Positions 21,103-29,117 of a stretch of 64,000 nt of DNA are shown piece by piece (position 1 is the stretch's first letter; the number at the start of each line of letters is the position of its first letter). The translations under genes were made by a program, and so were the position numbers. Under the pieces are notes generated by a model. That model was not told where the DNA came from and did no database searches. It saw nothing but the letters and a program-made list of their open reading frames with translations. The stretch lies in NCBI RefSeq assembly GCF_035222375.1, contig NC_085888.1:2604001-2668000 (forward strand), given 5' to 3'. The stretch is from Podospora pseudocomata (Eukaryota > Ascomycota > Sordariomycetes > Sordariales > Podosporaceae).

Positions 21103-21123
21103 GATCTCTCTCTCTCTCTCTCT
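21103..21123 (+). repeat. (TC)n tract at the LINE 3' end
   Basis: A run of TC dinucleotides immediately before the right copy of the 15-bp duplication. It occupies the place where many LINEs have poly(A), so it is probably the element's own simple-repeat tail. Confidence 0.7.
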
Positions 21124-21138
21124 CCCACTTGCGCGGTC
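21124..21138 (+). repeat. LINE target-site duplication, right copy
   Basis: Exact repeat of 15100-15114. The Gypsy leader resumes here and runs to the gag start at 21205. Confidence 0.9.
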
Positions 21139-21204
21139 CCAATCCCGGTCGACCTGCAGCATACCGATTGAGCGCATCGCCCGGACGAATCGACGATTCT
21201 AGCC

Positions 21205-23247
21205 ATGGCTCACCCCACGAAGGGTCCCTCCGATGAGGACCGCGAGAAATCCCGGAAGTCAGTCCGGTTCTCCCTGGATGCCTTGCACTGGCATCTCCCC
21301 AAGACCAAGAAGACCAAGACGGCGGTCAGCAAGAAGACCGCTCGCGTGTCGGAAGTCTTCCTCAGCGGCCCGACCCACGAGGAGTCGGCCACCCTGGGCG
21401 CGACCGTGGTCGACGCCGCCGGCAACGAGATCGGGATCCCCCCGACCGAAGTGTCCTACGAGGTGTTCTGCGACAAGGTGTCCCAGAGATTGGACGACCT
21501 CCGCTACCACACATCCCCCGAAGAACTCGACCAAGACCAAGTTGAGCGGGTCCGCTCGCTTGCCGATTGGTACGCCACCCCCGCCGGCCCGACAGTGCCC
21601 TTTGCACCCCTTTGCGAGACCGACGGCAGACACCCGATCGAGTTCAAGGGCGTCCTCTACGAGCACGAATGGATGGATCTTTGCATCAACCACCCCCACG
21701 AGATGTGGCAGGAATTCAAGGTTCGAGCGCTGATCTGCACCGCGTTGTTGGGACAAGTGCGCGACCTCCATCATCACCTCACTTCCCTCGACCGCAACCT
21801 CCAGATTGTCCACGATTGGGTCCCCGCTCTCCACCAACAGAAAGCGACGTCCACCGACGAGCGGGTCACTACCATGCGGGACGCTTTGGCCGCCCGTGAC
21901 GATGCCCTCGAGTCCAAGGAGAGGGAGGTCGAGGACCTGAAGGAGGCTCTCACGGAGAAAGAGATGCAGTGTAGAGACGTGGAGGACAACATGGAGTTGA
22001 CGGAGGAGCGCCTTGAGAGTGCTCGCAAGGAATTGACGGAAGTCGTGGCCGAGAATCAGGAAGCCCGGGAGGCCTCTGTGTATTTAGCCGGCCAGAATTA
22101 TAAGTTGAACCAGAAAATTGAAGAGCTGCAGAAACAGCTTGCTCAGGCTCGCAAGCCGCGTTCAGAGTCCAGTCAGTTCTTGCGGTCTTCTCCCCCTCCC
22201 AGGACTGAAGATCGCCCCGCCTCTCTCACCTCCAGAGAGACGCGTTTTGACAGCTTCAGCATCAACGAGGATGACGCCGCCGAGAAGGGTAGGAAGAGCA
22301 CGAAGCTGCCTGACCCTCCTATCTTCACCAACGGTAAGGACTCCCCCTCGTTCGAGGTCTGGCGTCGCGCCATGTGTAACAAGGTGGTGGTCAATCGTGA
22401 TCACTTCGCCAGCGATCGCGCTCTGCTGGCCTACATCGAGGGCCGTATTGGCGGCAAGGCCGCTGACGCCCTGGCTCCCTACCTGCGCGACGGTCACCCC
22501 GATCAGATCGTCCATCCCGATAAGTTGATGCAGCACCTGTGGCACGAGTACAATGACCACAACTGCAAGGAGAAGGCTCTCACCGACTTCAACAACCTCA
22601 AGCTCGACAAGGCTTCCAAGTTCGCCGCCTTCAAGAATGACTTCGTGCGTCTGGCTGGAGAAATCGGTCGCTCCAAGTCAGAATGGAAGCAAGAGTTCCG
22701 CCGCCGTCTGCCGGGCTCATTCCAGAAAGCCTTGGCTGCTCAGTACGTCAACCCCGCGGTCACCTTCGAAGACTTCACGCGACTGGCTGCCGAGATTGCC
22801 ATGATCGAAGAAACCGTCGACGCGATGGAGAAGAAGAAAGAAGACTCAGGCAACGCCCGCGGTAGTCGGGGCGGTCAGCGCAACAATTTCAACAGCGGTA
22901 AGAGCAAGTCGTCCGGTGGGCAGTCCAACCAAGGCCCCAAGCCAGAGCACAAGTTGTCCAGGGAGGAGGTCCGTAAGCGCTACGAGGCCGGCGAGTGCTT
23001 CATCTGTGGCGAGACGGGACACAGGAGCAGGCAGTGCCCCAAGGCGAATGAGAAGAAGCCGAGGGGTAGCGACAAGGACCGTGAAGCGCGCATCGCCAAT
23101 CTGCAGAAGACTTGGGCCAAGGACGACGAAGAGGGCGAGGCCCCGACTCCCCCAAGGGCCCCGAAGGCCGGTAAACCCAAGAAGCCAGCTTCCAACAAGG
23201 CGAAGTTGGACGAAAGCGATGACTCCTCCTCCGGGGAGGAAAACTAG
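21205..23247 (+). CDS. Gypsy Gag polyprotein (capsid/nucleocapsid)
   Basis: Structural protein of the retrotransposon particle, 680 aa, uninterrupted. ATG 21205 has a good context (agccATGG). A basic N-terminus is followed by a helical region, then a strong coiled coil at about 218-317 (heptads rich in E/K/L), a capsid-like domain at about 370-540 (FEVWRRAMCNKV, FNNLKLDK) and a nucleocapsid knuckle C-x2-C-x4-H-x4-C (CFICGETGHRSRQC, about 598-611). The C-terminus is charged. Gag and the protease are in different frames, with stop TAG at 23245-23247, so Pol would need frameshifting, reinitiation or an assembly correction. Confidence 0.93.
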   Translation: MAHPTKGPSDEDREKSRKSVRFSLDALHWHLPKTKKTKTAVSKKTARVSEVFLSGPTHEESATLGATVVDAAGNEIGIPPTEVSYEVFCDKVSQRLDDLRYHTSPEELDQDQVERVRSLADWYATPAGPTVPFAPLCETDGRHPIEFKGVLYEHEWMDLCINHPHEMWQEFKVRALICTALLGQVRDLHHHLTSLDRNLQIVHDWVPALHQQKATSTDERVTTMRDALAARDDALESKEREVEDLKEALTEKEMQCRDVEDNMELTEERLESARKELTEVVAENQEAREASVYLAGQNYKLNQKIEELQKQLAQARKPRSESSQFLRSSPPPRTEDRPASLTSRETRFDSFSINEDDAAEKGRKSTKLPDPPIFTNGKDSPSFEVWRRAMCNKVVVNRDHFASDRALLAYIEGRIGGKAADALAPYLRDGHPDQIVHPDKLMQHLWHEYNDHNCKEKALTDFNNLKLDKASKFAAFKNDFVRLAGEIGRSKSEWKQEFRRRLPGSFQKALAAQYVNPAVTFEDFTRLAAEIAMIEETVDAMEKKKEDSGNARGSRGGQRNNFNSGKSKSSGGQSNQGPKPEHKLSREEVRKRYEAGECFICGETGHRSRQCPKANEKKPRGSDKDREARIANLQKTWAKDDEEGEAPTPPRAPKAGKPKKPASNKAKLDESDDSSSGEEN

Positions 23248-23291
23248 ACACCCTGGAGAGATGTGACTCCCTTCCAGGGGACTTGTCGACC

Positions 23292-23861
23292 ATGATGGCA
23301 GTGGGTAGAGTAAAGCCTCCGGACTTGCTGGAGGAGAGGCTGGGAGGAAAACCATTCGTAATACCAATTTCCATAGGTAACCATGAGACTTCTTTAACTA
23401 CTGCTGACGCTCTGGTCGACACGGGAGCAAACGGAGATGTGTTTATTAGCGTAACATTCGCAAAGAAACTCAAGAAGAAAATGGCGCTGAATAGAATCGA
23501 AGACTTCGCGCCACGGCCGGTCGGAGGATTCGACGGAGTACCATCACAGATTATCGATGTAGCACTACGGCACGAGTTGTCGGTGCAAGGAAGGACATTC
23601 TTGCAACAGCCCATGCTGGTCATCGACGCCCAGCACGACATCATCCTGGGAAAGAGGTTCTTCGAACGACACGACATCATGATCGATTGTGTTCGCAGGA
23701 GGTTGCTGTTCCCGGAGAACATGCCACCAGAGAAGAAGCGTCGTTCCAAGGATAGGAAGAGGCACAAGAAAGAGAAAGATACGCTGCTGGATGCCGTAGA
23801 GGCATGGCTGGAACAGGAGGACCGGCATCGACGCAACGGAGTGTTGATCAGGAAAGGCTAG
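23292..23861 (+). CDS. Gypsy aspartic protease region of Pol
   Basis: Processes Gag-Pol. The active-site triad is in ALVDTGANGDVF (Asp at about residue 43 from ATG 23292), with a second conserved hydrophobic-glycine patch DIILGKRFFERHD at about residue 115. The frame differs from both gag and the RT frame and overlaps the latter by 58 bases. The tail is basic and low-complexity. The separate frame may reflect real frame switching or single-base indels. Confidence 0.85.
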   Translation: MMAVGRVKPPDLLEERLGGKPFVIPISIGNHETSLTTADALVDTGANGDVFISVTFAKKLKKKMALNRIEDFAPRPVGGFDGVPSQIIDVALRHELSVQGRTFLQQPMLVIDAQHDIILGKRFFERHDIMIDCVRRRLLFPENMPPEKKRRSKDRKRHKKEKDTLLDAVEAWLEQEDRHRRNGVLIRKG

Positions 23862-26092
23862 CAGAGTTGAGGAAACTGAAGGACCAGCCAGCCAAGACGG
23901 TCAAACCATTGCAGATTGGAAGACAACAAGCCGATCGCTCATCGAGGGAAGAGGCGAAGATGGAGCGCGCTCTGGCCGGAGAGGTATGGACACCACCCGG
24001 TGGAAGGAAGAAGAAGGTTGTCGCCTTCACGGGTCGGCCGGAAATGTGCGAATCCTTTGACATCGGGGCCATCGAAGAGGTCATCTACGATAAGATGTCT
24101 CGGAACGGGAAATGGGAGACAGGGTTCGTGACGATGGATGAGTTGGACGCTGTGATTGAGTACAAGAGGATCGAGGAGGACAAGGCTGCGAACGGGATGG
24201 AGAAGGATGGAGAGGAGTTGCGGCAGCAGGTGTTGAGGGAGCTGCCCAAGTGCTACCACCAGTATCTCGACGTGTTCAGCAAGACCGAGTCCGACGAGCT
24301 ACCCCCATACCGACATAATATCGACCATAAAATCGAGCTACTCCCCAACGAGAGACCGGAGAACATTGGGTACAGTCCATTGTACAAGATGTCGGCCGAA
24401 GAACTGGAAGCCAGCCGCGAATATGTGATAAAGATGCTGCAGAAAGGTTGGATCGTACCGAGCGGGGAGCCATGGGCATCCCCCATCCTGTTTGTGCGAA
24501 AAGCAAACGGGTCCTTGAGGTTCTGTGTGGACTACCGCAAGTTGAACGCAAAGACCATCAAGGACTGTTACCCGCTCCCGTTGATCGACGAAACGATGGC
24601 GCGGATTTCCAAGGCGAAGATCTTTTCGAAGGTTGATATACGACAGGCCTTTAACCGTGTGAGGATGGACCCGGAGAGCGAGGCACTGACGGCCTTCCGG
24701 ACGAGGCAAGGTGCGTTCAAGTACAAGGTGTTACCATTTGGCCTTTGTAACGGCCCGGCCACCTTTCAAAGATTTATCAACCGAACCCTGCAGGACTATC
24801 TGGACGATTTCTGCAGCGCGTATATCGATGACATTCTGATTTACTCGGAGAGCGAGACAGAGCACCGCCAGCACGTGGCAAAGGTACTGGAACGGCTGCG
24901 ATCAGCAGGGCTGCAGGCCGATATTGATAAGTGCGAGTTCCACACGACGAGCACGGAGTTCTTAGGGTTCGTGATTACCACTGAAGGAATCAAGGTTAAC
25001 CCGAAGAAGATCGAAGCGGTGCGCAACTGGGAGAGACCAACGAACGTCAAGGGAGTACAGTCTTTCTTAGGATTCTGTAACTTCTACCGGCGATTTGTCA
25101 GAGAATATGGAAGAATCGCTCGGCCACTTACCCTGCTCACCCGGAAGGATAAGGAGTGGGACTGGGATCCGGACTGCGAGGCAGCGTTTGAAGAGCTGAA
25201 ACATCGCATGTTGAATACGCCGGTGTTGAAGCACTTCTCCCACCATAAGCCGACAAGGCTGGAGACCGACGCGTCGCAGGGAGTGATGGCTGGAGTATTA
25301 TCGCAGTACCAGGAAGAGGATCAGGACTGGCACCCGGTGGGATATTGGTCACAGACCCTGCGGGGATCGGAGCACAATTATCATATCCACGATAAAGAAC
25401 TGATGGCGGTGGTGAAAGCAATCCAGTTCTGGTCGGCAGAACTGCGGGGACTGCAACACAAAGACCCCTTCTTGGCGATCACGGACCACGAGGCCCTGAA
25501 GTTCTTCAGCACCAAGAGGGTTCTAAACATCAGACAGGCGGCATGGGCGGAAGAGCTTTCGGGGTATAACTTCCACATCACTTTCCGCCCGGGGAGGGAC
25601 AATGCGGCTGCGGACGCTTTGTCGCGAAAGTCGGAAGACACTAAGACCCAGAAAGACAAGAGAGACGCCTATCGCACGATGCAGATGTTCGCGCCGGTTA
25701 GACCGGACGACCTTAGTCAATGGCAGACTAGCCAGAGGGATGATGAAGCGCTGGGATTGATATCGGTGATAGAGACGGAGGATGTGGAAGTCCCACTGAT
25801 GATGTTGGCAGCGTTGTATGATGATCGGGAACCGCCGGAGGGCAGCGGGTTCCAGTTGATGGATGAATTGCTGGAGGCAAACAAGAGCAGTGAGGCTCTG
25901 GAAGAGTACAGAGAGAAGGCAAGGAACGAGGAGGTCCCCTCAGAGTTCAGCATGCAGGATGACCGATACGTGTTGTGTGGAGGAAGATTGATAGTGCCTG
26001 ACGAGGCGCTGCTGCGTACCAGGGTGATCGCAGATGTCCACGGCACGCTGCTGACGGCGCATCGGGCCGACACAAGACTCGCAAGCTGGTGA
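23804..26092 (+). CDS. Gypsy reverse transcriptase / RNase H region of Pol
   Basis: RNA-dependent DNA polymerase and RNase H, 762 aa, without internal stops. RT motifs are present in order: WIVPSGEPWASPILFVRK, LRFCVDYRKLN, FSKVDIRQAFNRVRM, LPFGLCNGPATFQRFI and catalytic YIDDILIYS (about 340-348). RNase H of the Ty3 type begins at LETDASQGVMAGVL (about 487), with ELMAVVKAIQFW and ITDHEALKFF further on. The frame stops at 26092, immediately before the integrase zinc-finger cysteines, so the HHCC finger is split between frames. Confidence 0.93.
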   Translation: MAGTGGPASTQRSVDQERLAELRKLKDQPAKTVKPLQIGRQQADRSSREEAKMERALAGEVWTPPGGRKKKVVAFTGRPEMCESFDIGAIEEVIYDKMSRNGKWETGFVTMDELDAVIEYKRIEEDKAANGMEKDGEELRQQVLRELPKCYHQYLDVFSKTESDELPPYRHNIDHKIELLPNERPENIGYSPLYKMSAEELEASREYVIKMLQKGWIVPSGEPWASPILFVRKANGSLRFCVDYRKLNAKTIKDCYPLPLIDETMARISKAKIFSKVDIRQAFNRVRMDPESEALTAFRTRQGAFKYKVLPFGLCNGPATFQRFINRTLQDYLDDFCSAYIDDILIYSESETEHRQHVAKVLERLRSAGLQADIDKCEFHTTSTEFLGFVITTEGIKVNPKKIEAVRNWERPTNVKGVQSFLGFCNFYRRFVREYGRIARPLTLLTRKDKEWDWDPDCEAAFEELKHRMLNTPVLKHFSHHKPTRLETDASQGVMAGVLSQYQEEDQDWHPVGYWSQTLRGSEHNYHIHDKELMAVVKAIQFWSAELRGLQHKDPFLAITDHEALKFFSTKRVLNIRQAAWAEELSGYNFHITFRPGRDNAAADALSRKSEDTKTQKDKRDAYRTMQMFAPVRPDDLSQWQTSQRDDEALGLISVIETEDVEVPLMMLAALYDDREPPEGSGFQLMDELLEANKSSEALEEYREKARNEEVPSEFSMQDDRYVLCGGRLIVPDEALLRTRVIADVHGTLLTAHRADTRLASW

Positions 26093-27420
26093 CAGCGAGA
26101 TATTGGTGGCCGAAGATGCATGGAGATATAGACCGGTATGTGGGCTGTTGTCGTTGCAAGTCCGCCAAGCGGCCCAGAGACAAGACGCCGGGGCTCCTTC
26201 ACCCGCTCCCGCCTCCCGATAGACCGTGGAGTAGCCTGGTGGTGGACTTCAACCAGCTCCCGAAGGACAAGCACGGATTCGACAGCGCCATGACGATTAT
26301 CTGCCGACTCTCGAAACAAGCCTGGACGATACCATGCACCACAAAAACAACGGCGAAGGAGGCAGCACGCCTGTACTACGAGGGCCCATACCGGTTGTTG
26401 GGGCTCCCAGCGGACGTGCTAAGCGACCGAGGCCCGCAATTCCGTTCGGACTTCACCAACGAGATGTCCAAGATCTTGGGAGTCAAGTGGGAGCTGGCCA
26501 CGGCCGGTCACTCCCAAACGGTTGGCCAGGTCGAAAACTACAACCAGCTCATCAACCAGAGACTGCGGATGTTCGTCAGCCACTACCAGGATAACTGGTC
26601 GGAGGCGATACCGGCCTTGGACGCGGCGCAGGCGGCGATGCCTCAAGACAGCACGACAATCTCCCCCCACGAGTGTTTATTCGGATTTCCCTTCCCCACG
26701 CCATTCGACTGGGAAGCCAGGACCAAGTCGTTCAAGGACATGACGAGACGGGAGAAGCTGACGCGACAGGAGGCACAAGCGAGCGCCAAGAAGATCATGG
26801 GATACTGGGAGTACGCTCGGGAGTGTATCCTCAAGGCACAGGAGAGACAAGCGATACAAGCAAACCGGCATAGACGGGAGCCTGACTTCGGGGTCGGAGA
26901 CAGGGTGATCATCCTGAAACAGACAGAGCTTACGGGCCGCCCCAGCGACAAGCTCTCGTTCCCAATGACTCAACAGAACTATCGTATCGAGAAGATGGTC
27001 GGCCACGCCTACCAGCTGGAGGTCCCCGACTCATGGAAGGGTACCAAGGTGTTTACGGCTGACCGGTTGAGGAAGTACGCCGACAATCCACTCCCAGGAC
27101 AAGCAGCCGAGAACCCACCGGCGGAGGAGATGCCGGATGGTTCAGAGCAATGGGAGGTCGACAGAATCATCGCAAGTCGGATTCACCAAGGAAGGCTACA
27201 ATATCAGGTCGACTGGAGAGGTTGGGACCCAGACCCCGAATGGTACTACGCCGACGGGTTCCGAGACTCGCCAATGGCACTGAAGAAGTTCCACGACGAG
27301 AATCCAGAGCAGGCGGGACCGCCTATACGATTGCAGCAGTGGTTGGAAGCAGCGGCCTCAGACGACTTTGCGCCAGAGCATCCCGACGACAACTTGGCGG
27401 GAATGCCGGGCCCGGTTTGA
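26089..27420 (+). CDS. Gypsy integrase with C-terminal chromodomain
   Basis: Catalyses insertion of the cDNA. The frame is open with no ATG at its left edge and must be a continuation of Pol. CCRC, the second half of the HHCC finger, is followed by the catalytic core D53 (VVDFNQ), D113 (LSDRGPQF) and E149 (VENYNQL), spaced as a canonical D-D(35)-E. The last ~100 residues contain a chromodomain (WEVDRIIASR, then YQVDWRGWDPDPEWY), which in chromoviruses directs integration to marked chromatin. A single missing base near 26078 would explain the change from the RT frame. Confidence 0.92.
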   Translation: MTARYWWPKMHGDIDRYVGCCRCKSAKRPRDKTPGLLHPLPPPDRPWSSLVVDFNQLPKDKHGFDSAMTIICRLSKQAWTIPCTTKTTAKEAARLYYEGPYRLLGLPADVLSDRGPQFRSDFTNEMSKILGVKWELATAGHSQTVGQVENYNQLINQRLRMFVSHYQDNWSEAIPALDAAQAAMPQDSTTISPHECLFGFPFPTPFDWEARTKSFKDMTRREKLTRQEAQASAKKIMGYWEYARECILKAQERQAIQANRHRREPDFGVGDRVIILKQTELTGRPSDKLSFPMTQQNYRIEKMVGHAYQLEVPDSWKGTKVFTADRLRKYADNPLPGQAAENPPAEEMPDGSEQWEVDRIIASRIHQGRLQYQVDWRGWDPDPEWYYADGFRDSPMALKKFHDENPEQAGPPIRLQQWLEAAASDDFAPEHPDDNLAGMPGPV

Positions 27421-27690
27421 GGCGCTCGACACGAAAGAAGAAGTGAGCGACGCAGAGATATGTTCGATGCGACAGAAGTTATGCGGGTGACGACAGGAGT
27501 GATGCAGCGAACATATGGATGGGAAGGGGACGAAACGGCCCCACCGTCGTTCGACTCCCATGTCGGGCACCAAATTTGAGCTGGTTGGCGACCGCTCCGC
27601 CCCCGCGCGCATGGAGCTTTCGGCACTACCAAGCAACCAATTACCCATTTTTGCGATTTGAAGCTCGGGGCGAGCTTCTCCACCCGGGGT
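27421..27690 (+). other. Gypsy 3' untranslated region with tRNA-3'-end-like segment
   Basis: Between the integrase stop and the 3' LTR. The 23 bases at 27550-27572 (ttcgactccc...gggcacca) resemble the T-loop plus acceptor strand of a mature tRNA including CCA, though the 5' T-stem bases before it do not pair. The last bases before the LTR (acccgggg) are only a weak polypurine tract. Confidence 0.4.
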
Positions 27691-27935
27691 TGTAACGGCA
27701 TACGGCTACAGGGTTAGGGTTAGGACAGGAATACAGGGTCAGGGCTGAGGATGAGGGCTGCGGCCAATGGGAGCAAAGGGAAGCACAGGCCACGTGGGGC
27801 AGGCAAGGCAGGGTAAGGATATCTTGCAGAGCAAGCAGGGCCACACACACTTACTTTTCCTTTTCCTCATCTTTCGATTACTTTAGCTACGGAATAATAT
27901 TGGCCTTGACCTATTTCAGCCTCAGCTTCGTGACA
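27691..27935 (+). repeat. 3' LTR (245 bp)
   Basis: Same length as the 5' LTR and apparently identical to it, followed by the right GGCGT duplication (27936-27940). Confidence 0.95.
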
Positions 27936-27940
27936 GGCGT

Positions 27941-28359
27941 GTCGAGTAGCGCAAGGTTGCCTCAAAGCACTATGTGTAACCGCAAAAGCCAGTATTGGGG
28001 GCGCAGTATCAATGGGAATCGGGTAGACTTAGAGGACCAGCTTAGACTGGATGCCTTGTTTCTTTCAATTTCTCCAACCAGTGTGAACGTTAAAGAAGGC
28101 TGCCCATGTGACCTCAGGGACTTGTGATAGTCTCCACATCAGTCAATCCTCGACAATTAATGCTACGCCCGTAGGTCAAACTGATCTCAGATGATAGATG
28201 GATGCATGTTTCTTTTCTGGGCTCATGTTTCTCATATCCTTATAGACTTGTGGTCACCAAGAATGCTATTTCTGCTGAAAGAGACACCGCGCCGCTATCT
28301 TTTTCTGTCAGAATTGGCCATCCCTTGACTTCTATAGCTTTGGTTTCCCCTCTGCAGAT
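27941..28359. other. Intergenic, no gene seen
   Basis: About 420 bp between the transposon and the membrane-protein pseudogene. An acceptor-like ctctgcag sits just before the ATG at 28360, so an upstream exon is conceivable, but I could not identify one. Confidence 0.35.
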
Positions 28360-29117
28360 ATGCTTTCGCTGCTAAACGATTATCAAGGGTGCAATGGAGG
28401 ACTGCCTATGGTTCGAGACAACCAGACAGAGTTGTGTGAGAAAGCCCTGGATTGGCAACCTGGATACCTCACATGCAAGGACTGCGTTCAAAAACTGTAT
28501 CCTCTCCCAAACGTTGAGATCGTTGATGTTGAGTTTAGGGCTTTCCTTGAACCATGCCTAGACTAGCTACCCCAAGTCCAGAACACCGAGGCTCGTGGGA
28601 CAAGTACTCCATTGCTGAAACAGTCTGTTCTTACTCTCAGCCCCAGCAGCATCATCACACCAACATTGACTTGGGAATCGTCCCCAGTATTTACTACCTC
28701 TCGACAGTTAACCTACTTCACAATGGCCACACAGATCCCAACAAGTACGACAGCGTCCCTTCCAGGCAAGTCAGATTTGCTTAGAAACCCCCATTATTCC
28801 CTATCATGAGCGATTGCTGACTGGGTTTATGTCAGAAATGCAACGTCATAATCCCAACCCCCAACCCAGGCCTTTTAGCGGGTTCAATCCTTGGTACCTT
28901 CCTCTTACTGTCAATCACTTCCGCGGTTTGGTTCTACCGTCGCCGGAAACAAAAAGAGGGTGCCATTTTGTCACCCGAGAATAGATCGCAAGTCAACGAG
29001 TTACAAACAAGGGAGAGGGTGGCGGAGCTAGGGCAAAGAGAAGTTGAGGGGTAGTCAGCTTTGGGCTCGGTGCATGAGTTGGATGGGCGGTCCAATTCTC
29101 TAAGAACAAACAAATGA
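28360..29117 (+). pseudogene. Membrane-protein family member inactivated by two in-frame TAG codons
   Basis: Reads like the proteins at 49.8 and 51.2 kb. The ectodomain has the family pattern (GCNGG, TELC, CKDC, then F..FLEPC). The first frame stops at TAG 28564-28566, but the same frame continues with S/T-rich sequence. A GC-AG intron (AG|GCAAGT near 28765 to cccag near 28873) would join it in phase to a membrane span (LLAGSILGTFLLLSITSAVW) with stop-transfer FYRRRKQK. A second TAG at 29052-29054 is again followed in frame by the family tail motif VHELDG, and the frame ends at 29117. Motifs on both sides of both stops argue that this is a decayed gene rather than a short one. Confidence 0.65.

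Larger units (their letters stand above)
15115..21123 (+). mobile_element. Tad-like LINE (non-LTR retrotransposon), inserted in the Gypsy leader
   Basis: A 6.0-kb element between perfect 15-bp direct repeats. It has a gag-like ORF1 with zinc knuckles, an ORF2 with apurinic-type endonuclease, reverse transcriptase, RNase H and a C-terminal zinc knuckle, a short 3' UTR and a terminal (TC)n tract. An RNase H domain downstream of RT points to the Tad1/I superclade of fungal LINEs. It appears full-length, including its 5' UTR, but both frames are broken several times. Its GC-richness and lack of TA-rich decay argue against RIP. Confidence 0.92.
14698..27935 (+). mobile_element. Ty3/Gypsy chromodomain LTR retrotransposon with nested LINE
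   Basis: A complete element bounded by 245-bp LTRs (14698-14942 and 27691-27935), each starting TGTAAC and ending TGACA, and flanked by the 5-bp duplication GGCGT. The order LTR - leader - gag - protease - RT/RNase H - integrase with chromodomain - LTR is that of fungal chromoviruses (MAGGY/sushi/Tf1 group). The two LTRs look identical by eye, so insertion was recent. The native element would be about 7.2 kb; a 6.0-kb LINE plus its 15-bp duplication, inserted in the leader, expands it to 13.2 kb. Pol is interrupted by frame changes (see the separate entries). Confidence 0.95.
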
